From a bacterium (GTDB lineage: Bacteria; CSSED10-310; JAJRTK01), in contig JAJRTK010000510.1 of NCBI GenBank assembly GCA_024278345.1, positions 1-24,782 of the forward strand: a stretch of DNA of 24,782 nt, given 5' to 3'. How positions within the stretch are numbered: the first letter of the stretch is position 1; each line of letters begins with the position of its first letter. The notes beneath the pieces were generated by a model. That model did no database searches. It saw only the letters and a list, made by a program, of their open reading frames with translations, and was not told where the DNA came from. This document shows, in pieces, positions 17,311 through 24,141 of this stretch. A program made the position numbers and the translations under genes.

Positions 17311-19253
17311 TGAACCCGTTCGTCGCAGGAAGTTGGGTCCGGGGGCCACAGTTTTTCGGACGGGGAGAACTGCTGCAAAGCATCCTTTCTGGCGGGCGTC
17401 ACGCCATTTGGCTGTTGGGAATGCGGCGGGTTGGCAAAACTTCGGTTCTCAAACAACTGGAGTGGCTCGCCTCCTCCGAACCATGGAATGACCAGTACCT
17501 CCCGATCTATTGGGATATGCAGGGCAGCAACGATGCCGAAGGCCTAAGAGAAAGCCTCTTCGAGTCTCTGGAAGACGCCGAGGATGCCTTCGCCCAATGC
17601 GACATCGATCCCGCGGAGCTGGAAGCCGATGATCTCTTTCGCATCCTTCGCCTGGCCATGCGGGCTGTCAGTCGCTCGGGACGGCGGTTGCTCCTGCTTT
17701 GTGACGAAGCCGAAGAACTGATCCAAGTGGCCTCCACGGATGTGGTAAGCCTGCGGCGCCTGCGGCGCCTCTTGCTCCAGGGAGAAAAAATTCGGTGCAT
17801 CCTCGCGGCGACGAAACGAATGGGAGACGCCTTGGGGGGTCAGGTGGAGGGAACGAGCCCATTCCTCAACGGCTTTTTGCCTCCCCTCTACTTGCGCCAC
17901 TTCGACTCAAAAACAGCCCGGGAGCTCTTGACCGGGGGTGGCGTCCCCGATGCCGATGCCAAACTTGCCTGCCGGTTCACCGGTGGCCACCCCTATCTCG
18001 TGCAGCTCATCGGGCGGCGGATCTTCAGCGGATCCGGCATCGAAGAGACCATTGAAGAGCTCAAAGCCGACGAGCTTGTCAAAGCCTTCTTTCGAGTCGA
18101 TTTCTCTTACCTCTTGGAGACGGAAAAGAAGGTCATCTTCCAGGTCTTCCAGCAAGGTTCCATCTCCAGGTTTCAGCTTGAATCGGATTCCGGCTACAGC
18201 GGAGAGCACCTCCGTTCTCTGCTCCATTCTCTGGAAATGGCTGGATACCTGAAAAAAGAGGAAGATCGTTTTGGAATCTCCAACGACTTCTTCCGTCACT
18301 GGCTCCGTCACGAACAGCTCTGGAGTGATGGACAGGCCAAGCTGAGCGAGACAACCGCCCCAAATAATTTCTCTGCAACGGGGTCGCTCGAAGAGCGGAG
18401 CCTGGCACAGTATCGCATCGTGAAGCCCCTGGGCCACGGCGGGATGGGCACCGTCTACCTGGCACACGACAGAAATCTTGGAAGGCAGGTCGCTCTCAAG
18501 GTCATCCGAAGCGAGGTCATCCATTCGCCCACGGTGTCGGAGCGGTTCCAGCGGGAGGCCAGGACGATTTCGTCACTCAACCACGGAGGCATCGTCACGG
18601 TCTACGAGTTTCGCCAGGTGGACGGCGTCTGGTTCTTGGCCATGGAAATGGTGGATGGCGTCGATTTGCGAACGTTTCTAGCGGAAAGCACCGGTCCAGT
18701 GCCCCAATCAAGCGCCCTTCGCTGGAGCACGACCGTCGCGAAAATCCTTGCCTACGCCCACGAGGCGGGCGTCATCCACAGGGATGTCAAGCCAGCCAAT
18801 GTAATGTTGACAAGCCAGGGAGCCATCAAGGTCCTTGATTTTGGCCTTGCCAAGCTCCACCGTCCTGACGCGGTCTCCCATTCCCAAGTGACTGCCAGCC
18901 TGACCCAGGAGGGATTCGTCATCGGAACCCTGGCCTATATGTCTCCGGAGCAGGCCCAGGGCCTTCCAGTGGGGCCCGCGACGGATCAGTTCTCCCTGGG
19001 GTGCCTCCTCTACGAGCTTCTCACCAAGCGGCTCCCCTTCTCCGCCAAGACCAGCTACGAGGTCATCCGGCGCCTTGTTTCCGAAGAACCGGTTCCAGCC
19101 GGCAAGATTCGGCCCGACATCCCGGCGGCAACGGAGTCGATTCTGCACCGTCTGCTGCAAAAGCGACCGGAGGATCGCTACCCCTCCATGGACGACGCGG
19201 CGAAAGCTCTTCAAAACCTGGAAAATTCCAGCCCTTCACCCCTTCTGGAATAA
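17307..19253 (+). CDS. STAND-like NTPase - winged helix - Ser/Thr protein kinase (PknB-type) fusion
   Basis: 648 residues. The N-terminal NTPase begins MMNPFVAG and FFGR, with Walker A GMRRVGKTS (38-46, K44), Walker B LLLLCDEAE (D133) and GGHPYLVQLIG. A winged-helix-like segment (~270-340) ends in FGISNDFFRHWL. The C-terminal Hanks-type kinase (~368-640) looks active: glycine loop LGHGGMGTVY (from 375), K398 in VALK, HRD with D493, DFG with D511, SPEQ, and a Ser/Thr-rich activation loop. No transmembrane segment is present, so it is cytoplasmic. Bacterial kinase-NTPase proteins usually have the kinase first; here the order is reversed. The start overlaps the stop of the membrane NTPase gene (ATGA). 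Probable role: NTPase-gated phosphorylation downstream of the membrane partner. Targets are unknown. Last gene of the cluster. Confidence 0.92.
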   Translation: MMNPFVAGSWVRGPQFFGRGELLQSILSGGRHAIWLLGMRRVGKTSVLKQLEWLASSEPWNDQYLPIYWDMQGSNDAEGLRESLFESLEDAEDAFAQCDIDPAELEADDLFRILRLAMRAVSRSGRRLLLLCDEAEELIQVASTDVVSLRRLRRLLLQGEKIRCILAATKRMGDALGGQVEGTSPFLNGFLPPLYLRHFDSKTARELLTGGGVPDADAKLACRFTGGHPYLVQLIGRRIFSGSGIEETIEELKADELVKAFFRVDFSYLLETEKKVIFQVFQQGSISRFQLESDSGYSGEHLRSLLHSLEMAGYLKKEEDRFGISNDFFRHWLRHEQLWSDGQAKLSETTAPNNFSATGSLEERSLAQYRIVKPLGHGGMGTVYLAHDRNLGRQVALKVIRSEVIHSPTVSERFQREARTISSLNHGGIVTVYEFRQVDGVWFLAMEMVDGVDLRTFLAESTGPVPQSSALRWSTTVAKILAYAHEAGVIHRDVKPANVMLTSQGAIKVLDFGLAKLHRPDAVSHSQVTASLTQEGFVIGTLAYMSPEQAQGLPVGPATDQFSLGCLLYELLTKRLPFSAKTSYEVIRRLVSEEPVPAGKIRPDIPAATESILHRLLQKRPEDRYPSMDDAAKALQNLENSSPSPLLE

Positions 19254-19305
19254 TGTTCCCCATCTGTCCCAAGTTTCGGTGGTGCTCCGCTTTCGGCGAA
19301 CCGAT

Positions 19306-19372
19306 GGGGCAAAGGGGGGGGGAATGGCGAGGTGCAGGCGTCGGACGGCGCCCGATGGGAGCGGAAGGCAAC
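19306..19372 (+). repeat. Intergenic repeat-like segment, copy B
   Basis: Located about 50-120 nt after the kinase stop. The core CGATGGGAGCGGAAGGCAAC (19353-19372) differs from copy A at 2 of 20 positions. GGCGAGG and CGGACGG blocks upstream are also shared with copy A, in the same order. Position and orientation relative to the preceding gene match the other copies. Confidence 0.4.
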
Positions 19373-19412
19373 GTTTCGGCCAGGATCAGGAAACACCGGC
19401 CCCTGCCGGCCC

Positions 19413-19449
19413 CGAAAGCCCTGTACGGAAGTTGCGCGGAGGGCTTTCG
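19413..19449 (+). terminator. 10-bp perfect inverted repeat, possible transcription stop after the kinase cluster
   Basis: CGAAAGCCCT (19413-19422) and AGGGCTTTCG (19440-19449) are perfect complements separated by 17 nt. A loosely T-rich stretch follows (tcctttcttt), not a clean U-tract. It may be a weak terminator or an operator for the rmlD-like cluster. Confidence 0.35.
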
Positions 19450-19540
19450 AAGTGGTATTCGTCCTTTCTTTGATCCAATGGGACGCGAGAGCTTCCGCTT
19501 GGCCCCAGTCTTTTCCGCGGCGCCCCGTGAACCCGCTTTT

Positions 19541-19544
19541 AGGA
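19541..19544 (+). promoter_or_regulatory. Ribosome binding site supporting the GTG start of the rmlD-like gene
   Basis: AGGA ends 9 nt before GTG 19554, where the Rossmann fold begins (KNRTLVTGGQG). Starts further upstream (GTG 19527 and beyond) add unrelated sequence. Confidence 0.55.
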
Positions 19545-19553
19545 ATCCGCACC

Positions 19554-20438
19554 GTGAAAAACCGGACCCTTGTCACCGGTGGTCAGGGCATGCTTGCCAC
19601 CGCCTTCCGCACACTGCTTCCAGATGCCCACTACCACGACCGCGACACACTGGACATCACTTCCGCCAGAGCCGTGGACCGTTTTTTTGACGAGATGCGG
19701 CCAAAACTCGTGTACAATCTGGCGGCTTTCACCCAGGTAGATGAGGCGGAGGCACATGAAGATGAGGCAACCCTGGTAAACGGGCTGGGCGCCGGCAATC
19801 TTGCCCGGACGTGCGCCAAGATTGGCGCACGCCTTATCCATGTGAGCACGGACTACGTCTTTTCCGGGGAAGCACAACAGCCCTGGCGCGAAGAATGCCA
19901 GCCTGCTCCAGTTTCGGCCTATGGCCGGAGCAAGCTTCAGGGTGAACAAGAAGTCGAGCTCCATTGCGCCGACTCGCTCATCGTCCGGGCGGCCTGGCTC
20001 TACGGGGATGGAGGCCCCAACTTCGTCACCACCATGCTTCGGCTGGCCAGAGAACGGAACGAAATCCGGGTCGTGGACGATCAAAGGGGATCGCCCACTT
20101 GGACGATGGACCTGGCACGAGCTTTGACTGGCCTGGCTGACGGCGGGTTCAAAGGACTTTGCCACTTTGCACTGGCTGGAGAAGCAACTTGGTTCGAGTT
20201 CGCCAACGCGATCCTTGGAGGGTCCGGGTATCGGGGAAGAGTTGTCCCGGTCAAGACATGGGAGTTTCCCCGGCCGGCCAGGCGACCAGCCTATTCGGTG
20301 CTAGACACCACCCGCTACCGGCGCTGGACGGGACAAAAGCCCCGCCACTGGCGCGAAGCACTGGCCGACTATCTACGGACCCGCACTCCCAATCAGAACG
20401 AATTGCTACCGCCCCGAAGCGACGAACAACAACAATGA
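19554..20438 (+). CDS. rmlD: dTDP-4-dehydrorhamnose reductase-like SDR (RmlD family)
   Basis: 294 residues, the usual RmlD length. It has the nucleotide-binding loop TGGQGML (8-14), LAAFTQVDEAE, STDYVFSG and the SDR active site YGRSKLQGE with the YxxxK pair. Further RmlD features are RAAWLYG and DDQRGSPTW. RmlD reduces dTDP-4-keto-L-rhamnose to dTDP-L-rhamnose with NAD(P)H in the cytoplasm. The partners rmlA, rmlB and rmlC are not in the window. Instead the gene is followed after 29 nt by GDP-sugar enzymes, so it could act on another 4-keto-6-deoxy sugar, or the other rml genes may be elsewhere. Confidence 0.85.
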   Translation: MKNRTLVTGGQGMLATAFRTLLPDAHYHDRDTLDITSARAVDRFFDEMRPKLVYNLAAFTQVDEAEAHEDEATLVNGLGAGNLARTCAKIGARLIHVSTDYVFSGEAQQPWREECQPAPVSAYGRSKLQGEQEVELHCADSLIVRAAWLYGDGGPNFVTTMLRLARERNEIRVVDDQRGSPTWTMDLARALTGLADGGFKGLCHFALAGEATWFEFANAILGGSGYRGRVVPVKTWEFPRPARRPAYSVLDTTRYRRWTGQKPRHWREALADYLRTRTPNQNELLPPRSDEQQQ

Positions 20439-20456
20439 GACATGGTCGAGCTGACC

Positions 20457-20460
20457 GGAG
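20457..20460 (+). promoter_or_regulatory. Ribosome binding site fixing the gmd-like start
   Basis: GGAG lies 7 nt before ATG 20468. The frame is open far upstream (to 20159) but overlaps the rmlD-like gene there, so 20468, where MKVLITGITGMAG begins, is the true start. Confidence 0.75.
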
Positions 20461-20467
20461 ATTAAAC

Positions 20468-21439
20468 ATGAAAGTACTGATCACGGGGATCACCGGCATG
20501 GCGGGCAGCCATCTGGCCGATTACCTCATCAAGGAAAAGCCGGACGTGGAGATCCACGGTACGCGGCGATGGAGGAGCCGCACCGAGAACGTCGCTCACT
20601 GCCTCCACCAGCTTCACCTTCATGAGTGTGAGCTCACGGACTATTCCAACGTGCAACGGGTGCTGTCACAGGTCCGGCCAGACCTCATCTTCCACCTTGC
20701 GGCACAGTCGTTCGTTCCGGCGAGCTGGAGATCCCCCGCGGCAACATTGGCGGACAACGCGGCCATGGAGGTGAACCTCTTCGAGGTCATGCTCCAGGAA
20801 GGGCTGGACATTCCGGTACAGATAGCCCTCTCCAGCGAAGAGTATGGGATGGTCTTTGAGACGGAGCTCCCCATCTCCGAGGGGAACCCGTTGAGACCTC
20901 TCTCCCCCTACGCGGTGAGCAAAGTGACTCAGGACATGCTGGGCTATCAATACCACCAGTCCCACGGACTCAAGGTCATCCGAACCCGGACCTTCAACCA
21001 CGAGGGCCCCCGGCGTGGAGATGTCTTCGTGACATCGAACTTCGCGCGGCAGATCGCGGAAATCGAGCTTGGCAAGAAACCGCCCATCATCGAGGTGGGC
21101 AACCTGGAGGCGCGGCGAGACTGGTCTGATGTCCGCGACGTGGCAAGAGCTTACTGGCTGGCCATCCAACATTGCACTCCCGGCGAAGTCTACGTCATCG
21201 GAAGCGGCACCTGCTACACCGTCCGGGCCATGCTCGATACGCTTTTGAGCTTGAGCCAGGTCAAAGTGGAGGTCAAGCAAGATCCGTCGCGGCTCCGGCC
21301 CAGTGATGTGCCAGTACTCCTGGCCGATCCAACGAAGTTCAAACAAGCCACGGGCTGGCAACCGGAATTCACATTCCGGCAGATGTTGAGCGATCTCTTG
21401 GACTACTGGCGAGATCGATTGCGGCGGGGAATGCCGTGA
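20468..21439 (+). CDS. gmd: GDP-mannose 4,6-dehydratase-like SDR
   Basis: 323 residues. NAD(P)-binding GITGMAG (7-13), HLAAQSFV, active site SSEEYG (122-127) with Y148 and K152 in SPYAVSK, then the Gmd-type FNHEGPRRG and FVTSNFARQIA and the VGNLEARRDWSDVRD block. This combination is characteristic of GDP-mannose 4,6-dehydratase, which converts GDP-mannose to GDP-4-keto-6-deoxy-mannose. It is shorter than E. coli Gmd (~370 residues) but typical of the ~320-residue bacterial branch. Its stop overlaps the GTG start of the next SDR (GTGA), which fits a two-step pathway made from one message. Confidence 0.82.
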   Translation: MKVLITGITGMAGSHLADYLIKEKPDVEIHGTRRWRSRTENVAHCLHQLHLHECELTDYSNVQRVLSQVRPDLIFHLAAQSFVPASWRSPAATLADNAAMEVNLFEVMLQEGLDIPVQIALSSEEYGMVFETELPISEGNPLRPLSPYAVSKVTQDMLGYQYHQSHGLKVIRTRTFNHEGPRRGDVFVTSNFARQIAEIELGKKPPIIEVGNLEARRDWSDVRDVARAYWLAIQHCTPGEVYVIGSGTCYTVRAMLDTLLSLSQVKVEVKQDPSRLRPSDVPVLLADPTKFKQATGWQPEFTFRQMLSDLLDYWRDRLRRGMP

Positions 21440-22416
21440 GCGCCGAAGAGACTCATCTGGTGACGGGAGCCGCCGGTTTTGCCGGGCGTCACCTTTGCCG
21501 CCTGCTCCGGGGCCACGGGCATCGAGTCATCGCCATGCGTGGCCCGGGTTCTCGGAGCGACCCCATCGAGGGAGCCCATCAAGAAATCCTCCAGGACCTC
21601 CTGGACCTCGAAGGCCTGGCAAAGGTCTTGGATTCGGTCAAACCGGATTCTCTGTATCATCTGGCGGCCATCGCCAACGTCGGGGGCTCCTGGGCAGCGC
21701 AAAAGCGGACCCACGAAACCAACTACATGGGAACTTTCCACCTCTTGGAGTCAATACGGATTGCGGGGCTCAAGCCTCGGATCGCACTTGTGGGCTCCGC
21801 CGCGGCGTACGGTATTGCGAGGCCACCGGATCGGCCGATCACTGAATCGGCTCCTCTCCGCCCCAAAGATCCCTACGGCGCCTCGAAGGCCGCGGCGGAG
21901 TTTTTGGGCCTCCAATTCCACCTTTCTCACGGGCTCCACGTCGTCCTGCTCCGGCCCTTCAACCATACGGGGCCCGGCCAGAGTCCGGGATTCGTCTGCG
22001 CGGACTTTTCCAGGCAGATCGCCGCCATCGAGCTGGGTCTGAAGAAACCCACGATCCGCGTTGGGAATTTGGAAGCCATGAGAGATTTCACGGATGTCCG
22101 GGACACCGTGGAAGCTTACCGCCTCGCCGCCGAGAAGTGCGAGGCGGGCATCCCCTATAACATCGCCACTGGCCAGGCCTGGTCCATTTCCCAAGTGCTG
22201 GAACGGCTCTGCGAGCTTGCAAAAGTTCCGGTGGAAGTGGAAGTGGACCCCGCGCTCTTTCGCCCCATCGACAATCCACTCATGCTGGGGGACGCCTCGA
22301 AGCTCCGGAAGGAAACCGGCTGGCAACCGACGAAGGACTTTATGAGGGAAACCCTGGCCGAACTGCTGGAGGACTGGCGGGCCAGGCTGAAGAAGGAGCT
22401 CCAGGGTGAGCTTTAG
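21436..22416 (+). CDS. rmd: GDP-4-keto-6-deoxy-mannose reductase-like SDR (Rmd family)
   Basis: 326 residues from GTG 21436, inside the stop of the gmd-like gene. It has GAAGFAG (11-17), HLAAIANVGGSW, SAAAYG (121-126), Y147 and K151 in DPYGASK, then the Rmd-type stretch RPFNHTGPGQSPGFVC and the RVGNLEAMRDFTDVRD block. Rmd reduces the Gmd product to GDP-D-rhamnose, a precursor of D-rhamnose in O-antigens and other glycans. The 4-keto product could instead feed other 6-deoxy sugars, so the end product is inferred. The 3' end overlaps the start of the lipid-kinase fusion by 11 nt. Confidence 0.8.
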   Translation: MSAEETHLVTGAAGFAGRHLCRLLRGHGHRVIAMRGPGSRSDPIEGAHQEILQDLLDLEGLAKVLDSVKPDSLYHLAAIANVGGSWAAQKRTHETNYMGTFHLLESIRIAGLKPRIALVGSAAAYGIARPPDRPITESAPLRPKDPYGASKAAAEFLGLQFHLSHGLHVVLLRPFNHTGPGQSPGFVCADFSRQIAAIELGLKKPTIRVGNLEAMRDFTDVRDTVEAYRLAAEKCEAGIPYNIATGQAWSISQVLERLCELAKVPVEVEVDPALFRPIDNPLMLGDASKLRKETGWQPTKDFMRETLAELLEDWRARLKKELQGEL

Positions 22417-23773
22417 TGAAACACGCAGACAGACTCTTCACGTGAGCATGGTGGCCTTCGCGCTCCTTCTGCGTTTCTTGCCGATTTGGGGAGCGTTGAT
22501 CTGCGCCTGCATCGCTTTTCTCCACAATCTTGTAGTACTTCCCATGACCGGGCGTGAAGTTTTTTTCCGGCCAGAGGACAAGGACCGGGGATACCCCTTG
22601 GGAATCCTTGTCTATCCCGTGACGGTCTTTTTTTTGATTCTGCTCTATGGCCACCAGATGTTCCTGGTGGGCGCTGCCTGGGCAATCCTTTCCTTTGGGG
22701 ATGGTTTCGCCACCATCGTCGGGAAACGCATGGGCCGCCATCCCCTGCCCTGGTGCCCGGAGAAGAGCTGGGAAGGGAGTGGGGCCTACGTTTTGTTCGG
22801 GACCGCGGGCGCTCTCCTCATGGCCCTTTGGATCGGCTCTTCAGCCTTCAATGACATCGTAACGACAACTTACCCGATCCTCCCCGGAAGTGCCGCCAAG
22901 CTCCTTTGGGTCTGCTTCGCCGGAGCTCTCGTGGCGGCACTCATCGAGTCGCTTCCCACGGGCATCGACGACAACATCAGTGCTCCATTGGTGGCGGGTT
23001 TCTTGATGTATGTCCTTTGGGGTGCCGACCCTGGCCGGGCGCAGGTCGTTCTGGAGTGGGGAGACCACAGCCTTCTGGTGGGACTGCTGGTCACAGGGGT
23101 CGTGGGCATCGCCAGCTACGCCCTGGGCTTCGTGAGCAAATCGGGAATGCTTGGAGGAACCATCGTCGGGGTTCTGCTGGTCGCGGGAGCGGGCCTTCGC
23201 GGGTTTGGCGTCCTGCTTCTTTTCTTCGTCATCGGCTCGGCGGTCTCAAAGTTCGGATATCGCAAGAAGCAGGCATTTGGGGCGGCTCAGGAAGCGGGAG
23301 GCCGCCGGGGCTCCAAGCACGCCGCGGCAAATTGCGCGGCGGGAGTCCTGTTGGGGTTGGCCTCTCTGGTCCACCCGGCGGCCAGTAGCCTGTTCCTCAT
23401 CGGCTTTGTGGCGGCTTTTGCCACGGCCATCGCCGACACAACATCCAGTGAATTGGGGTCCCTTTACGGGAAGAGCCCGATCCTTCTCACGACCTTCAAG
23501 AGTGTTGCGCCGGGAACCGAGGGCGCCGTTTCCATAGAGGGGACTCTCATTGGAATCGCCTTCGCCGCACTCCTGGCAATGAGCGGGTGGGGTCTGGGGT
23601 TAATCCCAAGAGAATCCATCATCGTCGTCACGGCGGGCGGCTTCATAGGGATGAGCTTTGAAAGCTATCTTGGCGCGGCAACCAAAGGCTTGGACAATGA
23701 GCTCTTGAACTTCCTGAATACCGTCGTCGGAGCCACGGCGGCCATCTTATTGGCTGCCTGGCTAAACCTTTGA
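22406..23773 (+). CDS. Fusion of SEC59/VTE5-like polyprenol (phytol) kinase and DUF92/VTE6-like prenyl-phosphate kinase domains
   Basis: 455 residues, polytopic membrane protein. GTG 22406 has GGAG 7 nt upstream (22395-22398). The N-terminal domain (~1-205) carries the CTP-dependent dolichol/phytol kinase signatures SFGDGFATIVGKRMG (96-110), KSWEGS (120-125) and ESLPTGIDDNIS (181-192). The C-terminal domain (~220-455) is DUF92/TMEM19-like: SKSGMLGGTIVG, RRGSKHAAANCAAG (310-323), ADTTSSELGSLYGK (353-366) and GTEGAVSIEGT (370-380). In plants VTE5 phosphorylates phytol and VTE6 phosphorylates phytyl-phosphate. The fusion therefore suggests two successive phosphorylations of an isoprenoid alcohol at the inner membrane. 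Next to nucleotide-sugar genes, the substrate may be a polyprenol that carries glycans. That is inference. Confidence 0.85.
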   Translation: MSFSETRRQTLHVSMVAFALLLRFLPIWGALICACIAFLHNLVVLPMTGREVFFRPEDKDRGYPLGILVYPVTVFFLILLYGHQMFLVGAAWAILSFGDGFATIVGKRMGRHPLPWCPEKSWEGSGAYVLFGTAGALLMALWIGSSAFNDIVTTTYPILPGSAAKLLWVCFAGALVAALIESLPTGIDDNISAPLVAGFLMYVLWGADPGRAQVVLEWGDHSLLVGLLVTGVVGIASYALGFVSKSGMLGGTIVGVLLVAGAGLRGFGVLLLFFVIGSAVSKFGYRKKQAFGAAQEAGGRRGSKHAAANCAAGVLLGLASLVHPAASSLFLIGFVAAFATAIADTTSSELGSLYGKSPILLTTFKSVAPGTEGAVSIEGTLIGIAFAALLAMSGWGLGLIPRESIIVVTAGGFIGMSFESYLGAATKGLDNELLNFLNTVVGATAAILLAAWLNL

Positions 23774-23885
23774 GTCTGACCACTTGCTTCCCGGGGAGAC
23801 TCAGAGCCTGCAAAATATGAACTCCATCCCCGAAAAGCGCAGCCTCCGGTGGTCAGGGAGTCAGGGAACGCCAGCGCAAGAAGTA

Positions 23886-24085
23886 GGCCTCGTCCATCGT
23901 TTCGGCCACCCTGTGAATTACAGGCCCGGCAGTTGGGCCTCCGGCCCCGGACCCCGGCGGAGGCGCCGCCTCCGGACCTTCGCCAGGAGCGCTGCTCCTG
24001 GACCTCGCCAGGAAGCTAGCTCCCTGGACCCCTCTTTGTACGCTACGCGTTTTTTGAGAGGGTGGCCGAAACGATGGACGAGGCC
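23886..24085. mobile_element. MITE-like element, 200 bp, 27-bp perfect terminal inverted repeats, 9-bp target-site duplication
   Basis: The 27 bp at 23886-23912 (beginning GGCCTCGTCC, ending GGCCACCCT) are the exact reverse complement of 24059-24085. Immediately outside both ends lies the direct repeat CAAGAAGTA (23877-23885 and 24086-24094), possibly 10 bp because the next base is G on both sides. There is no room for a transposase. The interior is a row of hairpins. This is the anatomy of a non-autonomous DNA transposon mobilised in trans. The parent transposase family is unknown; 9-bp duplications occur in several insertion-sequence families. Confidence 0.85.
23922..24027. repeat. Four consecutive hairpins inside the MITE-like element
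   Basis: H1 is AGGCCC/GGGCCT (23922-23940). H2 is CGGAGGC/GCCTCCG (23958-23974). H3 is CCAGGAGC/GCTCCTGG with a 3-nt loop (23983-24001). H4 is CCAGG/CCTGG around the palindrome AGCTAGCT (24008-24027). H2-H4 recur every ~25 nt, separated by GGACC and a TCGC-type linker, so they look like diverged copies of one hairpin unit. Confidence 0.7.
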
Positions 24086-24141
24086 CAAGAAGTAGATTCT
24101 TATTACAGGCTCTCAGTTATTGCAGCTTGGAAGCGGAAGCC

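Larger units (their letters stand above)
19254..19553. other. 300-nt intergenic spacer between the signalling and sugar clusters
   Basis: No gene is seen here. The frame upstream of the rmlD-like gene stays open to 19332 but looks non-coding. The spacer holds repeat-like copy B, a run of nine G (19314-19322), a widely spaced inverted repeat (ccccatc near 19258 and gatgggg near 19303) and a 10-bp inverted repeat (19413-19449). No convincing promoter was found, although the second cluster presumably starts here. Confidence 0.5.
23774..24141. other. 368-nt intergenic region holding a MITE-like insertion
   Basis: No gene is seen between the lipid-kinase fusion and the acetyltransferase. Just after the fusion's stop there are short imperfect inverted repeats (TGAGTCT/AGACTCA near 23771-23811) without a T-tract. 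Then comes the 200-bp inverted-repeat element and about 50 nt of leader for the acetyltransferase. Confidence 0.6.

Noticed and set aside
17751-17768. Tandem duplication of CTGCGGCGC
   Set aside because: Two copies of a 9-nt unit in a coding region giving Leu-Arg-Arg twice; consistent with chance or slippage and not a repeat array.
19372-19382. CGTTTCGGCCA shared with the MITE terminal repeat (23898-23908)
   Set aside because: Only 11 nt match, with no inverted partner or target duplication nearby; probably chance in GC-rich sequence.
20159-20467. In-frame extension upstream of the gmd-like start
   Set aside because: It overlaps the 3' end of the rmlD-like gene; the Rossmann fold begins at 20468 with a GGAG 7 nt before it.
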